From Chryseobacterium sp. FH2 (GTDB taxonomy: Bacteria; Bacteroidota; Bacteroidia; Flavobacteriales; Weeksellaceae): 64,000 nucleotides of DNA. Location: positions 1 to 64,000 of the forward strand of contig NZ_LFNE01000013.1 in the NCBI RefSeq assembly GCF_001045455.1. The letters are read 5' to 3'. Under the pieces are notes generated by a model, which searched no databases, was not told the DNA's origin, and saw nothing but the letters and a program-made list of their open reading frames with translations. Every line of letters starts with the position of its first letter. Position 1 is the first letter of the stretch. A program made the translations under genes and the position numbers. Shown one piece after another: positions 16,842 to 25,323 of this stretch.

Positions 16842-17864
16842 ATGGCAATATTAGTCACTGGCGGACTTGGATATATTGGTTCTCATACAGTTGTAGAACT
16901 TTTAAATAACAACTTTGAGGTTGTTATTGTAGATGATTTATCTAATTCGGAAAGATTTATTTTAAATAATATAGAAGAAATCACAGGTAAAAAACCTGTT
17001 TTTTATCCTTTTGATTTAAAAAGAAAAGAACTTCTTACCCAGGTTTTTGATGCACATAAAATTGATGGCTGTATCAATTTTGCAGCTTACAAAGCGGTAG
17101 GCGAGAGCCAGGAGAGACCTGTGGATTATTATGAAAATAATTTGTTTTCGCTGATTAATATTCTTCAGGAATTTAAAGTAAGAAATATCTCAAACTTTAT
17201 TTTCAGTTCATCTTGTACAGTTTACGGACAGGCAGATGAAATGCCGATTGATGAAAATACACCCCTAAAATTGCCTGAAAGCGTTTATGGTAAGACCAAA
17301 CAAATGGGTGAAGAGATTCTGACTGATTTTGCAAAAGCTTACCACCGAAAAATCTCGTTGTTAAGATATTTTAACCCGATTGGGGCGCATCCGACTGCGA
17401 AATTAGGTGAATTGCCGATTGGTATTCCGAATAATTTAGTACCTTACGTTACACAAACTGCCGCCGGAATCAGAGAAAAGCTGAATATTTGGGGAGATGA
17501 TTATCCTACGGTAGACGGAACAGCAGTTCGTGATTATATTTACGTTGTAGACCTTGCAAAAGCTCACGTTGCTGCTTTGAAACGATTGATTGAAAACAAA
17601 TCTGAAGAAACTACAATTGATATTTATAACTTAGGAACAGGAAAAGGATCTTCTGTACTGGAAGTTGTAAAAGCTTTTGAGATTGCTAATAATGTAGATG
17701 TTCCTTATCAAATTTGTGAGAGGAGGGATGGGGATATTACTGTTGCTTATGCCAATGCTGATAAAGCTGAAAAAGAACTTAACTGGAAGTCAGAAACAAG
17801 TTTGGAAGAAGCTTTGAAGACAACTTGGGAATGGCAGAAATATTTGAAGTCAAGAAATTCTTAA
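16842..17864 (+). CDS. galE: UDP-glucose 4-epimerase
   Basis: 340 residues. It interconverts UDP-glucose and UDP-galactose using tightly bound NAD, supplying sugar donors for cell-surface glycans. The N-terminal Rossmann motif is VTGGLGYIGSH, the catalytic S...YxxxK is seen as SSSCTVYG and SVYGKTKQ, and NPIGAHPT and GTAVRDYIYV are GalE-specific blocks. Length matches the E. coli enzyme (338). It lies in the middle of the aminotransferase-to-cytidylyltransferase operon, 18 bp after the small membrane ORF and 11 bp before the methyltransferase. Confidence 0.95.
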   Translation: MAILVTGGLGYIGSHTVVELLNNNFEVVIVDDLSNSERFILNNIEEITGKKPVFYPFDLKRKELLTQVFDAHKIDGCINFAAYKAVGESQERPVDYYENNLFSLINILQEFKVRNISNFIFSSSCTVYGQADEMPIDENTPLKLPESVYGKTKQMGEEILTDFAKAYHRKISLLRYFNPIGAHPTAKLGELPIGIPNNLVPYVTQTAAGIREKLNIWGDDYPTVDGTAVRDYIYVVDLAKAHVAALKRLIENKSEETTIDIYNLGTGKGSSVLEVVKAFEIANNVDVPYQICERRDGDITVAYANADKAEKELNWKSETSLEEALKTTWEWQKYLKSRNS

Positions 17865-17875
17865 AATTATAATGT

Positions 17876-18646
17876 ATGGCCTGGAATCCTGAAGTTTATG
17901 ATAAGTTTAAAGATGAGCGTTCTGCTCCGTTCTTTGATTTACTGAAGCTTGTTGATGACACAAAAGACAATATGTCTGTTGTGGATTTGGGGTGCGGAAC
18001 GGGCGAATTGACTTCAAAAATATTAGATTATTTAAGAGATTCTAAAGTTTTGGGAATTGATTCTTCTGCTGAAATGCTTGAAAAAGCGAAACATTTTGAA
18101 ACAAGCCGTTTACATTTTGAGAAAAGAACAATTGAGGAACAGTTAAATTTAAATGATACATTTGATTTAATAATCTCGAATGCTGCAATACAATGGTGTG
18201 ATAATCATAAAGAATTGTTTCCGAGGATTATCAGTAAAATTAATAAGGGAGGACAGCTGGCAGTTCAGATTCCTTCTAATCATGAATTTATTGTTCATCA
18301 GTTACTTAGAAAAGTGGCAGAAAATGAACCATATAAAACAGTATATAATTCCTGGAAGAGAGAATATACTGTTCTGAAGATTGAAGATTATGCAGAAATC
18401 CTATATAAGAATAATGGAACAGAAATTGTTGTGTTCGAGAAAGTTTTTCCTCATGTAATGGAAGATGCGGAAGCTATTTTTAGCTGGGCTTCCGGAACTG
18501 CAATGATTCCTTATATAGAAAAATTATCAGATGAAAGTCTGAAAGAAAATTTTAAACAAGATTATAAAAATGAATTAAAAAATATTTTCCCGGAATCGCC
18601 CGTATTTTATCCGTTTAAAAGAACGTTTATATCGGCGAAATTTTAA
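17876..18646 (+). CDS. SAM-dependent methyltransferase, trans-aconitate methyltransferase-like
   Basis: 256 residues. Class I methyltransferase: the SAM-binding motif I is VVDLGCGTGELT (about 38-49), followed by the acidic post-I residue in VLGIDSSAEML and motif IV in FDLIISNAAIQW. The N-terminus WNPEVYDKFKDERSAPFFDLL closely follows that of E. coli Tam, which methylates trans-aconitate. Its place between galE and a nucleotidyltransferase could instead mean a sugar-related substrate, so I leave the substrate open. It starts 11 bp after galE. Confidence 0.8.
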   Translation: MAWNPEVYDKFKDERSAPFFDLLKLVDDTKDNMSVVDLGCGTGELTSKILDYLRDSKVLGIDSSAEMLEKAKHFETSRLHFEKRTIEEQLNLNDTFDLIISNAAIQWCDNHKELFPRIISKINKGGQLAVQIPSNHEFIVHQLLRKVAENEPYKTVYNSWKREYTVLKIEDYAEILYKNNGTEIVVFEKVFPHVMEDAEAIFSWASGTAMIPYIEKLSDESLKENFKQDYKNELKNIFPESPVFYPFKRTFISAKF

Positions 18647-18656
18647 AAATACTCAT

Positions 18657-19103
18657 ATGAAAACAGAAAGAATAGGTATTACATTTTCCTCATTTGATTT
18701 ACTACATGCAGGACACATCAAAATGCTAGAAGAAGCAAAAACAATATGTGATTATTTAATTGTTGGATTACAGATTGATCCTTCTCATGACCGTCCGACA
18801 AAGAATAAACCCACTCAGACTATTGTTGAAAGATATATTCAGCTGAAAGCGGTGAGCGCTGTAGACGAGATTATCCCTTATTATACAGAAGAAGATTTAG
18901 AAGATATTTTAAAGTCTTTTGTAATCGATGTAAGAATAATCGGAGATGATTATATGGATAGAGATTTCACAGGCAAGAAATACTGCGAAGAAAAAGGCAT
19001 TGAGATTTATTATAATAAAAGAGACCACAGGTTTTCCTCAAGTGACTTAAGAAGACGAATTTATGAAGCTGAAGAAAGAAAAATCTCTCAAACTGTAAAA
19101 TAA
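18657..19103 (+). CDS. Cytidylyltransferase-like nucleotidyltransferase (glycerol-3-phosphate type)
   Basis: 148 residues. It has the nucleotidyltransferase HxGH motif (LLHAGHIKML, residues about 16-19), GLQIDPSHD and RIIGDDYMDRDFTGK, as in CTP:glycerol-3-phosphate cytidylyltransferases such as TagD. The usual C-terminal RTxGISTT signature is replaced by RFSSSDLRRR. The family joins CMP or AMP to small phosphorylated polyols. As the last gene of the glycan operon it could activate a non-sugar decoration for a surface polymer. It ends at a strong terminator. Confidence 0.8.
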   Translation: MKTERIGITFSSFDLLHAGHIKMLEEAKTICDYLIVGLQIDPSHDRPTKNKPTQTIVERYIQLKAVSAVDEIIPYYTEEDLEDILKSFVIDVRIIGDDYMDRDFTGKKYCEEKGIEIYYNKRDHRFSSSDLRRRIYEAEERKISQTVK

Positions 19104-19136
19104 AAAAATCCCGAAAATTTATTTTCGGGATTTTTT
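19103..19136. terminator. Bidirectional terminator ending the glycan operon
   Basis: AAAAAATCCCGAAAAT (19103-19118) pairs with ATTTTCGGGATTTTTT (19121-19136). It lies between the cytidylyltransferase-like gene and the convergent TonB-dependent receptor gene. Confidence 0.85.
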
Positions 19137-19148
19137 ATGTCTATATTA

Positions 19149-21737
19149 TTACATTGGGCCACCTTGCTCATCGCCACCTGAATCATTAGCGTTGATGTCT
19201 TTTTTTCTTTTAGGTTGTTCTATTTTCTCACCTTGTTTGAATCTGTAGGTAAGTGATATAGAGAACTGTCTTGGTTGCCACTGCATATAGTTTCTACGCG
19301 TATAATCGCTATTGAAACTAAATACTTCTCTGCTTCTTGTGTTAAAAATATCCTGGATATTAAAAGCAATTGTTCCATCACCTTTCCAAATTGTTTTAGA
19401 AGCCCCCAAATTTAAAGCATACATATCCTGAGTATTTTGGTTTGCAGATTTTTGCGCTCCTCTATAAAATCCTTGTAATTGTACACTTAAAGTTTTATCT
19501 AATTTGAAGGTTGTATTTAGTCTAGCTCTTGTTGAAAAACCATCTCCAGTAAAGTCCATTGAGCCAATTTTATCATTTCCTTCGACATCTTTAGTCGTAT
19601 AATAAGCTATACCTGTAGTTTTATAACCAAATAAATCTAAGCTACCCATTATTTTCAACCAGCTAAACGGATCATAAGTAAAGTTTAAATCTAAACCATA
19701 CCTGTCATCATTACCTAAATTGATTGGTTTTGTATAGAAAACACTTTCACTCTCATCTGGTCTGTATACTAGCATTTTAGTATCATCAGTTGCATGTCTG
19801 TAATAAAGAGTGGGATTAACTGTGAATTTTTTTCTTGAAATGCTGTAACCTACTTCATAAGAATCTACATATGACGGGTTTAAATCTATGTTTCCTTCAA
19901 AAATATTTTGGCTATTGGTGTAGTTTGGAAAAGGAACCATAAAGAATGCTCTTGGTCTGTCAATTCTTCGAGAATAATTAACTAAAATCTGATTGTCTTT
20001 AGATAAATCATAGCTCAAAAATATACTTGGGAATAGATTGTTGTAGTTTTTAGTTTTGTTAATAGGTTCAAACTGTGGATTTAGATTTGAATAATTGATT
20101 TTCACGTTAGAAAGTTCATCTCTCAAACCTAATTGATATCCAAGTTTTCCTACTTTACTCTTAAACTGTAAATAAAAAGCGTTGAATATTTCTCTGTATT
20201 CTGTTGTATTATTATAGTTAGGTAAAAAGGGATTATCTGCTGTACTTGTTACCGTATTGTCATAATCATTGCTATTTATATCCAATCTATATCCAGCTTC
20301 AATCTTAGATTTTTCACCAATAGGGAGTTCATAATCTGCTTTTCCTACAACAGTTTTATTGATAGATTTTCTGCTTGTGATATCTTGCAAAGAAAATGCA
20401 GAATTTTCTGTTTCAAGAATATTAGAATTGTTATTACTTCTGTTTCTTTGTAAGCTTAATGATAACGAAAGATTTTGACCTTTATCGTCAAACTTGTGGT
20501 CTAAGCCCACATCACCCTGAAAAGCCAAATTTTTATTAGTACCTACAGAATTTCTTTCAACATACGATTGCATGAAGTTCCACTGTTGGGGGGCTGTCAT
20601 GCTATATCTGTAGAATTCATTATAGGTATTTAGAGTTTCATTAGTATCGCCTTCAAATGTTCTTACAACTCCAGAGACATTTAAAGAAGTTTTGTCAGAA
20701 ATATCGTATACAAATCCAGCACTTGCATTATAATTGTTATTATAGCTTTTGTTGGTTGAGTTTTGTAATTGATATTGTTGAATATCTTTTGGTTGTTCTA
20801 TTTGATTTGCAGGAATACTAGGGAATGTGATGTTATGATAAGTAGTTTCCGTATCATTCTTACTTTTGTTTTCAGAATAGCCACCGCCACCGTTTAGGAA
20901 CCAAGTCCATTTATTTTTTCTCCAGCTTAGATTAGCATTAAGCGCAGTTCTTGGAAAATAACCTAAAGTACCAGTTATATTTCCGTTAAAACCTACCTTT
21001 TTGTTCTTTTTTAAAATAATATTTAAAATACCAGATGTTCCGCTTGCTTCAAATTTTGAAGATGGATTCGTAATTACTTCAATTTTTTCAATCTGGTCAG
21101 CCGGGATACTTTGTAATGCATTGGCTCCATCATCAATTCCAAGTAGAGCAGAAGGTTTTCCATTAATTAAAAACTTAACGTTGCTACTTCCTCTCATGGA
21201 AACAGTTCCGTCAGTATCAACAGAAACAGAAGGTACATTTGTTAAAACATCCTGTAGGTTTCCACCTTTACTTACAATATCTTGGGACGGATCATAAGTT
21301 TTTTTGTCCAGCTCTACTTTATAAGGTTTTGTAGCCTGTACCGTAATAGTAACTCCCTGGATATCCTGAGTTTTCACATTAGTTGCACTTGTTTCAGGTT
21401 CTATTGACAATGCTCCTATACTTCCTGCTGCTGTAATTTCCTTATTTACAAGGCTTTTTTTGTAATCGATTGCTTCAATGGTAATGTCGTAATTTCCCGG
21501 AGCAAGATCCAGTTTATATTGTCCCTTTTCATCAGTAAGAGTGGCATCACTCAAAAGCTTGTTGGCTTTATTACTGAATGTCACAGATGCATAAGGTACA
21601 GGCTGATTGCTTTTGTTGACAACCGAGCCGGAAACTCCCACTTTGTCTTGGGCAAAAGCCATTGCTGCTGCTGATAGAACGAAAGTAAGCCCTAAAGTTT
21701 TTTTTGTGAAAAGGTTAATAATTTCCGTCTGATTCAT
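19149..21737 (-). CDS. TonB-dependent outer-membrane receptor, OMP_b-brl_3-type barrel
   Basis: 862 residues. After a signal region (LGLTFVLSAAAMAFAQ) comes a CarboxypepD_reg-like domain (about 33-112, SGSVVNKSNQPVPYASV), then a plug domain (about 140-250, with LQDVLTNVPSVSV, VKFLINGKPSAL and IEVITNPSSKFEASGTSG) and a large beta-barrel. The C-terminus SISLTYRFK is a closing barrel strand followed by a charged tail. Such receptors import large or scarce substrates through the outer membrane with TonB energy. No SusD partner is next to it, so a classic polysaccharide locus is unlikely. The substrate is not predictable. Confidence 0.9.
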   Translation of the reverse strand: MNQTEIINLFTKKTLGLTFVLSAAAMAFAQDKVGVSGSVVNKSNQPVPYASVTFSNKANKLLSDATLTDEKGQYKLDLAPGNYDITIEAIDYKKSLVNKEITAAGSIGALSIEPETSATNVKTQDIQGVTITVQATKPYKVELDKKTYDPSQDIVSKGGNLQDVLTNVPSVSVDTDGTVSMRGSSNVKFLINGKPSALLGIDDGANALQSIPADQIEKIEVITNPSSKFEASGTSGILNIILKKNKKVGFNGNITGTLGYFPRTALNANLSWRKNKWTWFLNGGGGYSENKSKNDTETTYHNITFPSIPANQIEQPKDIQQYQLQNSTNKSYNNNYNASAGFVYDISDKTSLNVSGVVRTFEGDTNETLNTYNEFYRYSMTAPQQWNFMQSYVERNSVGTNKNLAFQGDVGLDHKFDDKGQNLSLSLSLQRNRSNNNSNILETENSAFSLQDITSRKSINKTVVGKADYELPIGEKSKIEAGYRLDINSNDYDNTVTSTADNPFLPNYNNTTEYREIFNAFYLQFKSKVGKLGYQLGLRDELSNVKINYSNLNPQFEPINKTKNYNNLFPSIFLSYDLSKDNQILVNYSRRIDRPRAFFMVPFPNYTNSQNIFEGNIDLNPSYVDSYEVGYSISRKKFTVNPTLYYRHATDDTKMLVYRPDESESVFYTKPINLGNDDRYGLDLNFTYDPFSWLKIMGSLDLFGYKTTGIAYYTTKDVEGNDKIGSMDFTGDGFSTRARLNTTFKLDKTLSVQLQGFYRGAQKSANQNTQDMYALNLGASKTIWKGDGTIAFNIQDIFNTRSREVFSFNSDYTRRNYMQWQPRQFSISLTYRFKQGEKIEQPKRKKDINANDSGGDEQGGPM

Positions 21738-21905
21738 AGATTCGTTTTTGTGTAAAATCGTGAAATATTATTCTTAATATTGTGAAATCTATAATTGTGT
21801 AAATTTCAAAATATTAGGATTAGTTTATTTATTTGTAATGTATATGTCGCTTTTTAAAGCAGAATGTTAATTAATAAATTGTTAAAATAAAGTTAAATAT
21901 TTTTA

Positions 21906-22931
21906 TTATTTGATATTTTTAGAATTGAGCCAGTCCTGATAAGCTTTTGCATTGATTGCATGCTGTTCAGCACTTGCCGTAAATTTGTGATACCCAAGCC
22001 TTGCAGGATCTGCACACATGAAGATGTAGTTATTGTTTTCTGCATTCAAGACTGCATCTACAGAGTTTTTATCTACTATACAAATTGGTCCCGGAGGAAT
22101 TCCTGCATTTGCATATGTATTATAAGGCGATGGAATAGAAAGATGTTTATATAAAACCCTTTTGATGGATTCTTTAAAGTTTGTCTGCTGATTTATAGCA
22201 TAAATTACAGTAGGATCAGATTGCAATTTCATACCTTTTCTGTATCGATTTAGGTACAATCCTGCTATCGTCTTCATTTCATCCTTCTTTCCTCCTGATT
22301 CTTTATAGACGATAGAAGCTAAGGCATAGATTTGTTCTCTTGTTAGGGAAGACTGCTGCTCTTTGGCTTTTCTCTCGCTTGTCCAGAATTCGTTATATTG
22401 ATCTTCAAATTTTTTGAAAAATTCTTTGGGGGTAACTGTCCAGAAAAAATTGTAAGTATCAATGAAGAAGTATTTTTTTAAATCTTCAGCATTTTTGTAA
22501 CCTTTTCCCGTCGCAATAGAATTAAGGTCATTCACAAATTTTAAAGAATCCAGCTCTGTTTTCTTAGTTACTTTACCAACCATTTGATAAATATCCCCAA
22601 AATCACCAATTCTAAAGCTATTTTCACTTTGATTTCCGGCTTTAATCATATTTACAAGGTTGGTATTTCCCAATCCTTTTTGAAAATGATAACGTCCCGG
22701 TTTGAAAAACTTCTCAAGATCTTTAGATTTGGCAACAGCTTCAAAAGATTCTTTATCTTTTACATATTTCCCTGCAGAATCCAGAATTTGTTTAAAATTC
22801 GCGTTGTGAGGAATCAAAACATATCCATCATTTTCTACGTTGTTACCGTAATATTTATTATAAAATCTCAAACCAAAAAATCCTCCTACTACAAAAACAA
22901 GTAAGATGATGATGAGAATAGCTTTTTTCAT
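21906..22931 (-). CDS. mltG: Endolytic murein transglycosylase MltG
   Basis: 341 residues with one N-terminal transmembrane helix (3-22) and a periplasmic YceG domain. It cuts nascent glycan strands and so sets their length. The family catalytic Glu is in LASIVYKESGGKKDE (Glu two residues after Tyr; E. coli has ASIVEKET), and the C-terminal blocks SDPTVIYA, SPYNTYANAGIPPGPI and GYHKFTASAEQH are intact. dapF lies 27 bp upstream on the same strand, so precursor synthesis and glycan trimming are probably cotranscribed. Confidence 0.93.
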   Translation of the reverse strand: MKKAILIIILLVFVVGGFFGLRFYNKYYGNNVENDGYVLIPHNANFKQILDSAGKYVKDKESFEAVAKSKDLEKFFKPGRYHFQKGLGNTNLVNMIKAGNQSENSFRIGDFGDIYQMVGKVTKKTELDSLKFVNDLNSIATGKGYKNAEDLKKYFFIDTYNFFWTVTPKEFFKKFEDQYNEFWTSERKAKEQQSSLTREQIYALASIVYKESGGKKDEMKTIAGLYLNRYRKGMKLQSDPTVIYAINQQTNFKESIKRVLYKHLSIPSPYNTYANAGIPPGPICIVDKNSVDAVLNAENNNYIFMCADPARLGYHKFTASAEQHAINAKAYQDWLNSKNIK

Positions 22932-22958
22932 AAATGTTGATTAAAAGTTTTTACTAAT

Positions 22959-23726
22959 TTAAAAAAGGTCTATTTTACCTCTAAAAACTTGTTTTGCCGG
23001 ACCTTCAAGCCAAATATTACGGAAGTTTTCTCCATTTTTTTCGGCATAAACTTTTAGGTTTCCACCCAGCGTTTTAACTTTTACAGAGATTAGATTGTTT
23101 TTTTGCAGAAAAGTTAAAGCTGAAGCTGTAACTCCTGTTCCACAACTGAAAGTTTCGTCCTCAACGCCTCGTTCATAGGTTCTTACAAAAATTTCATCAT
23201 TAGAAGTTTTTTCTACAAAGTTTACATTGATGCCTTTTTCTTTATAATTTTCAGAGTTTCTGATGCTGTTGCCTTGTGCAAAAACGTTGTAGTTTACCAA
23301 ATCTTCAACATATTTTACATAGTGTGGAGAGCCGGTATTCATCACGGTATCTTCACCGTCATTTGAAATTGAGCTGACATCAATCATTTTAAGTTTTACA
23401 ATTCCATTGTGGATTTCTGCTTCATGCTCACCATCGATAGCGATAAATTTGCATTTACCTTCAAAAATATCTAGGAAAAAAGCAAAAGCAACCAAACACC
23501 TGCCCCCGTTTCCGCACATCGTGCTTTCTCCACCGTCTGAATTGTAATAAACCATTTTAAAATCGTAATTGTCTTCATTTTCCAATAAGATAAGACCGTC
23601 TGCACCGATTCCAAAACGCCTGTCACAAAGTTTCTCTATTATATTTTTATCCTTTGGAAACTGCAAATCACGATTGTCAACCATTACAAAATCGTTTCCT
23701 GTTCCCTGATATTTATAAAATTCCAT
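22959..23726 (-). CDS. dapF: Diaminopimelate epimerase
   Basis: 255 residues. It converts LL- to meso-diaminopimelate for peptidoglycan and lysine. The N-terminus FYKYQGTGNDFVMVDNRD is the family signature. The two catalytic cysteines lie in TMCGNGGRC (about residue 72) and FSCGTGVTASAL (about residue 198), and the substrate Asn/Glu contacts are in NVNFVEKTSNDEIFVRTYERG. Slightly shorter than the E. coli enzyme (274). It probably forms an operon with mltG downstream. Confidence 0.95.
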   Translation of the reverse strand: MEFYKYQGTGNDFVMVDNRDLQFPKDKNIIEKLCDRRFGIGADGLILLENEDNYDFKMVYYNSDGGESTMCGNGGRCLVAFAFFLDIFEGKCKFIAIDGEHEAEIHNGIVKLKMIDVSSISNDGEDTVMNTGSPHYVKYVEDLVNYNVFAQGNSIRNSENYKEKGINVNFVEKTSNDEIFVRTYERGVEDETFSCGTGVTASALTFLQKNNLISVKVKTLGGNLKVYAEKNGENFRNIWLEGPAKQVFRGKIDLF

Positions 23727-23782
23727 ATTCTTTTCTCTAATTTGTTCAAAAATTAACTTACAAAATTACTAATATTTAAAAG

Positions 23783-23812
23783 AAAAACGAACAGTGTTTG
23801 CTGTTCGTTTTT
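23783..23812 (-). terminator. Terminator after the GFRN-repeat lipoprotein gene
   Basis: AAAAACGAACAG (23783-23794) pairs with CTGTTCGTTTTT (23801-23812). On the minus strand it follows the lipoprotein stop codon and is followed by a T-rich run. Confidence 0.75.
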
Positions 23813-23831
23813 ATTATTTAGAATGATTATA

Positions 23832-24482
23832 TTATCTTCTGAAACCACCTCCTGAATTTGATGAGGAGCTATTCTGCTCAGCTGGTTGAGGGCTGGAGCT
23901 GTTTCTAAATCCTCCTGAATTTGAATTACTTGGCTGTGGCTGCTGCGGAGCAGTAGGTTGAGGATTGCTGTTTCTAAAACCACTGTTGTTATTATTTTGT
24001 GGTCTTTGTTGAGTATTTTGCTGTTGATTTCTGAACCCGCTTCCCTTATTGCTTTGATTGTTAGAATTTGAATTTCTAAAACCTCCGCTGTTATTATTTT
24101 GCCTGTTTTGATTTTTAAACCCGCTTCCCTGGCTGGTATTAGAGTTTGAGTTTCTAAAACCGCCGCTATAAGTATTCTGATTGCTCGAATTTCCGTTTCC
24201 CCTTCTTTCTACATATACTTTTCTTCTGGAATTATTATAATTGTAATAATAGTATGGCATACCATTATCATAATAATAAGTTACATCATTTCTATAATAA
24301 TATCCGTCGTTTCCATAATATCCGCCATTTCCGTAATATCCAGACGGTGCGTAGTAATAACCATTGTTGTAGTATGGATCGCCATAACCACCACTGTTTG
24401 CATAGCCGTCAGAATAAGCAAGACAGGATGCTAAACTACTTATAGCAAAAATACTAAACGCTATTTTTAATAAATTTTTCAT
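23832..24482 (-). CDS. Low-complexity lipoprotein with seven GFRN-type repeats
   Basis: 216 residues. The lipobox is SSLASC with Cys20. Residues 25-85 are Tyr/Gly/Asn-rich (GYYYAPSGYYGNGGYYGN). From about 105 an Asn/Ser/Gln-rich region carries six GF[RK]N motifs at 108, 121, 134, 149, 168 and 191, and the protein ends with a seventh, GGGFRR. The region is disordered, with repeat spacing of 13-23 residues. It is probably an envelope lipoprotein with a flexible sticky tail. The DNA repeats are degenerate, so the array may change length in relatives. No enzyme domain. It has its own terminator and lies 4 bp downstream of pnuC. Confidence 0.75.
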   Translation of the reverse strand: MKNLLKIAFSIFAISSLASCLAYSDGYANSGGYGDPYYNNGYYYAPSGYYGNGGYYGNDGYYYRNDVTYYYDNGMPYYYYNYNNSRRKVYVERRGNGNSSNQNTYSGGFRNSNSNTSQGSGFKNQNRQNNNSGGFRNSNSNNQSNKGSGFRNQQQNTQQRPQNNNNSGFRNSNPQPTAPQQPQPSNSNSGGFRNSSSPQPAEQNSSSSNSGGGFRR

Positions 24483-24486
24483 GACT

Positions 24487-25158
24487 TTATTGTACTTTTT
24501 TTACTTTAAAACTTTTTTTCCAATTTAGATATCCGAGGATAGCTAATATAGTAAATACCAAATATTGCACCGAAGTGATCCCAAGTCCCTTATAAATCAT
24601 CATGGGCATACAAATAAAATCCCCGATAATCCAGAAAATCCAGTTCTCAATGCGCTGTTTAGCCATAAACCACATTCCAACTAAAAATATTGAAGTAGTA
24701 ATAACATCCAGCCAATTGCCCCAATCAAGATGATATAAGCCTAAGCTTGTTCCTTCCATCGAAAATTTATTGTCAATATAAGGTTTATAATAATATATAA
24801 CAGTAACTATAATTAAACTTAATATAAATAGAAGACTTCCATAAATCCATTCTTTCTTTGTTGCCCACGAAACTTCTACATGAATATGATCTTTTGAGTT
24901 TTTTGACCATAAAATCCAACCATATACGCTCATTACAGTATAATAAATATTTATCATACAGTCTCCCAACAAGCCGAAGTTGAAAAGGATATAAACATAA
25001 ATCAATGTGGAAATGATACCGGTAGGGTAAACCCAGATATTTTTTTTAATTGAAAAATATACACTGATAATTCCGAAGAATGCACCGGATGCTTCCAGAA
25101 GAATTTGTAGTGAATTGTAGTTTTCGTAGGGCTTTACGAAAAGATCGTATAAATTCAT
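24487..25158 (-). CDS. pnuC: Nicotinamide riboside transporter PnuC
   Basis: 223 residues from the ATG at 25158 (MNLYDLFVKPYENYNS); a TTG at 25176 would only add six residues. About seven transmembrane helices are visible, with the PnuC patterns IWVYPTGIISTLIYVYILF, NIYYTVMSVYGWILW and NWIFWIIGDFICMPMMIYKG. PnuC moves nicotinamide riboside into the cell for NAD synthesis or, in some members, thiamine. I see no riboswitch-like leader or NadR/thiamine kinase partner beside it, so the vitamin is not settled. The lipoprotein gene starts 4 bp downstream. Confidence 0.88.
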   Translation of the reverse strand: MNLYDLFVKPYENYNSLQILLEASGAFFGIISVYFSIKKNIWVYPTGIISTLIYVYILFNFGLLGDCMINIYYTVMSVYGWILWSKNSKDHIHVEVSWATKKEWIYGSLLFILSLIIVTVIYYYKPYIDNKFSMEGTSLGLYHLDWGNWLDVITTSIFLVGMWFMAKQRIENWIFWIIGDFICMPMMIYKGLGITSVQYLVFTILAILGYLNWKKSFKVKKVQ

Positions 25159-25323
25159 GTTATCAAAAATACGCAAAAAATCACATATTTTAAAATGATT
25201 TAAATAATATGTAAATCAAGGTTTTAATCTTTTGTGTTTAAATTAAATGATGAAAGTTTGTCAATAAACATTCAGAGTTATAAAATTTTTATATTTTCGT
25301 AAATCTTAAAATAAAAAAGAAAT

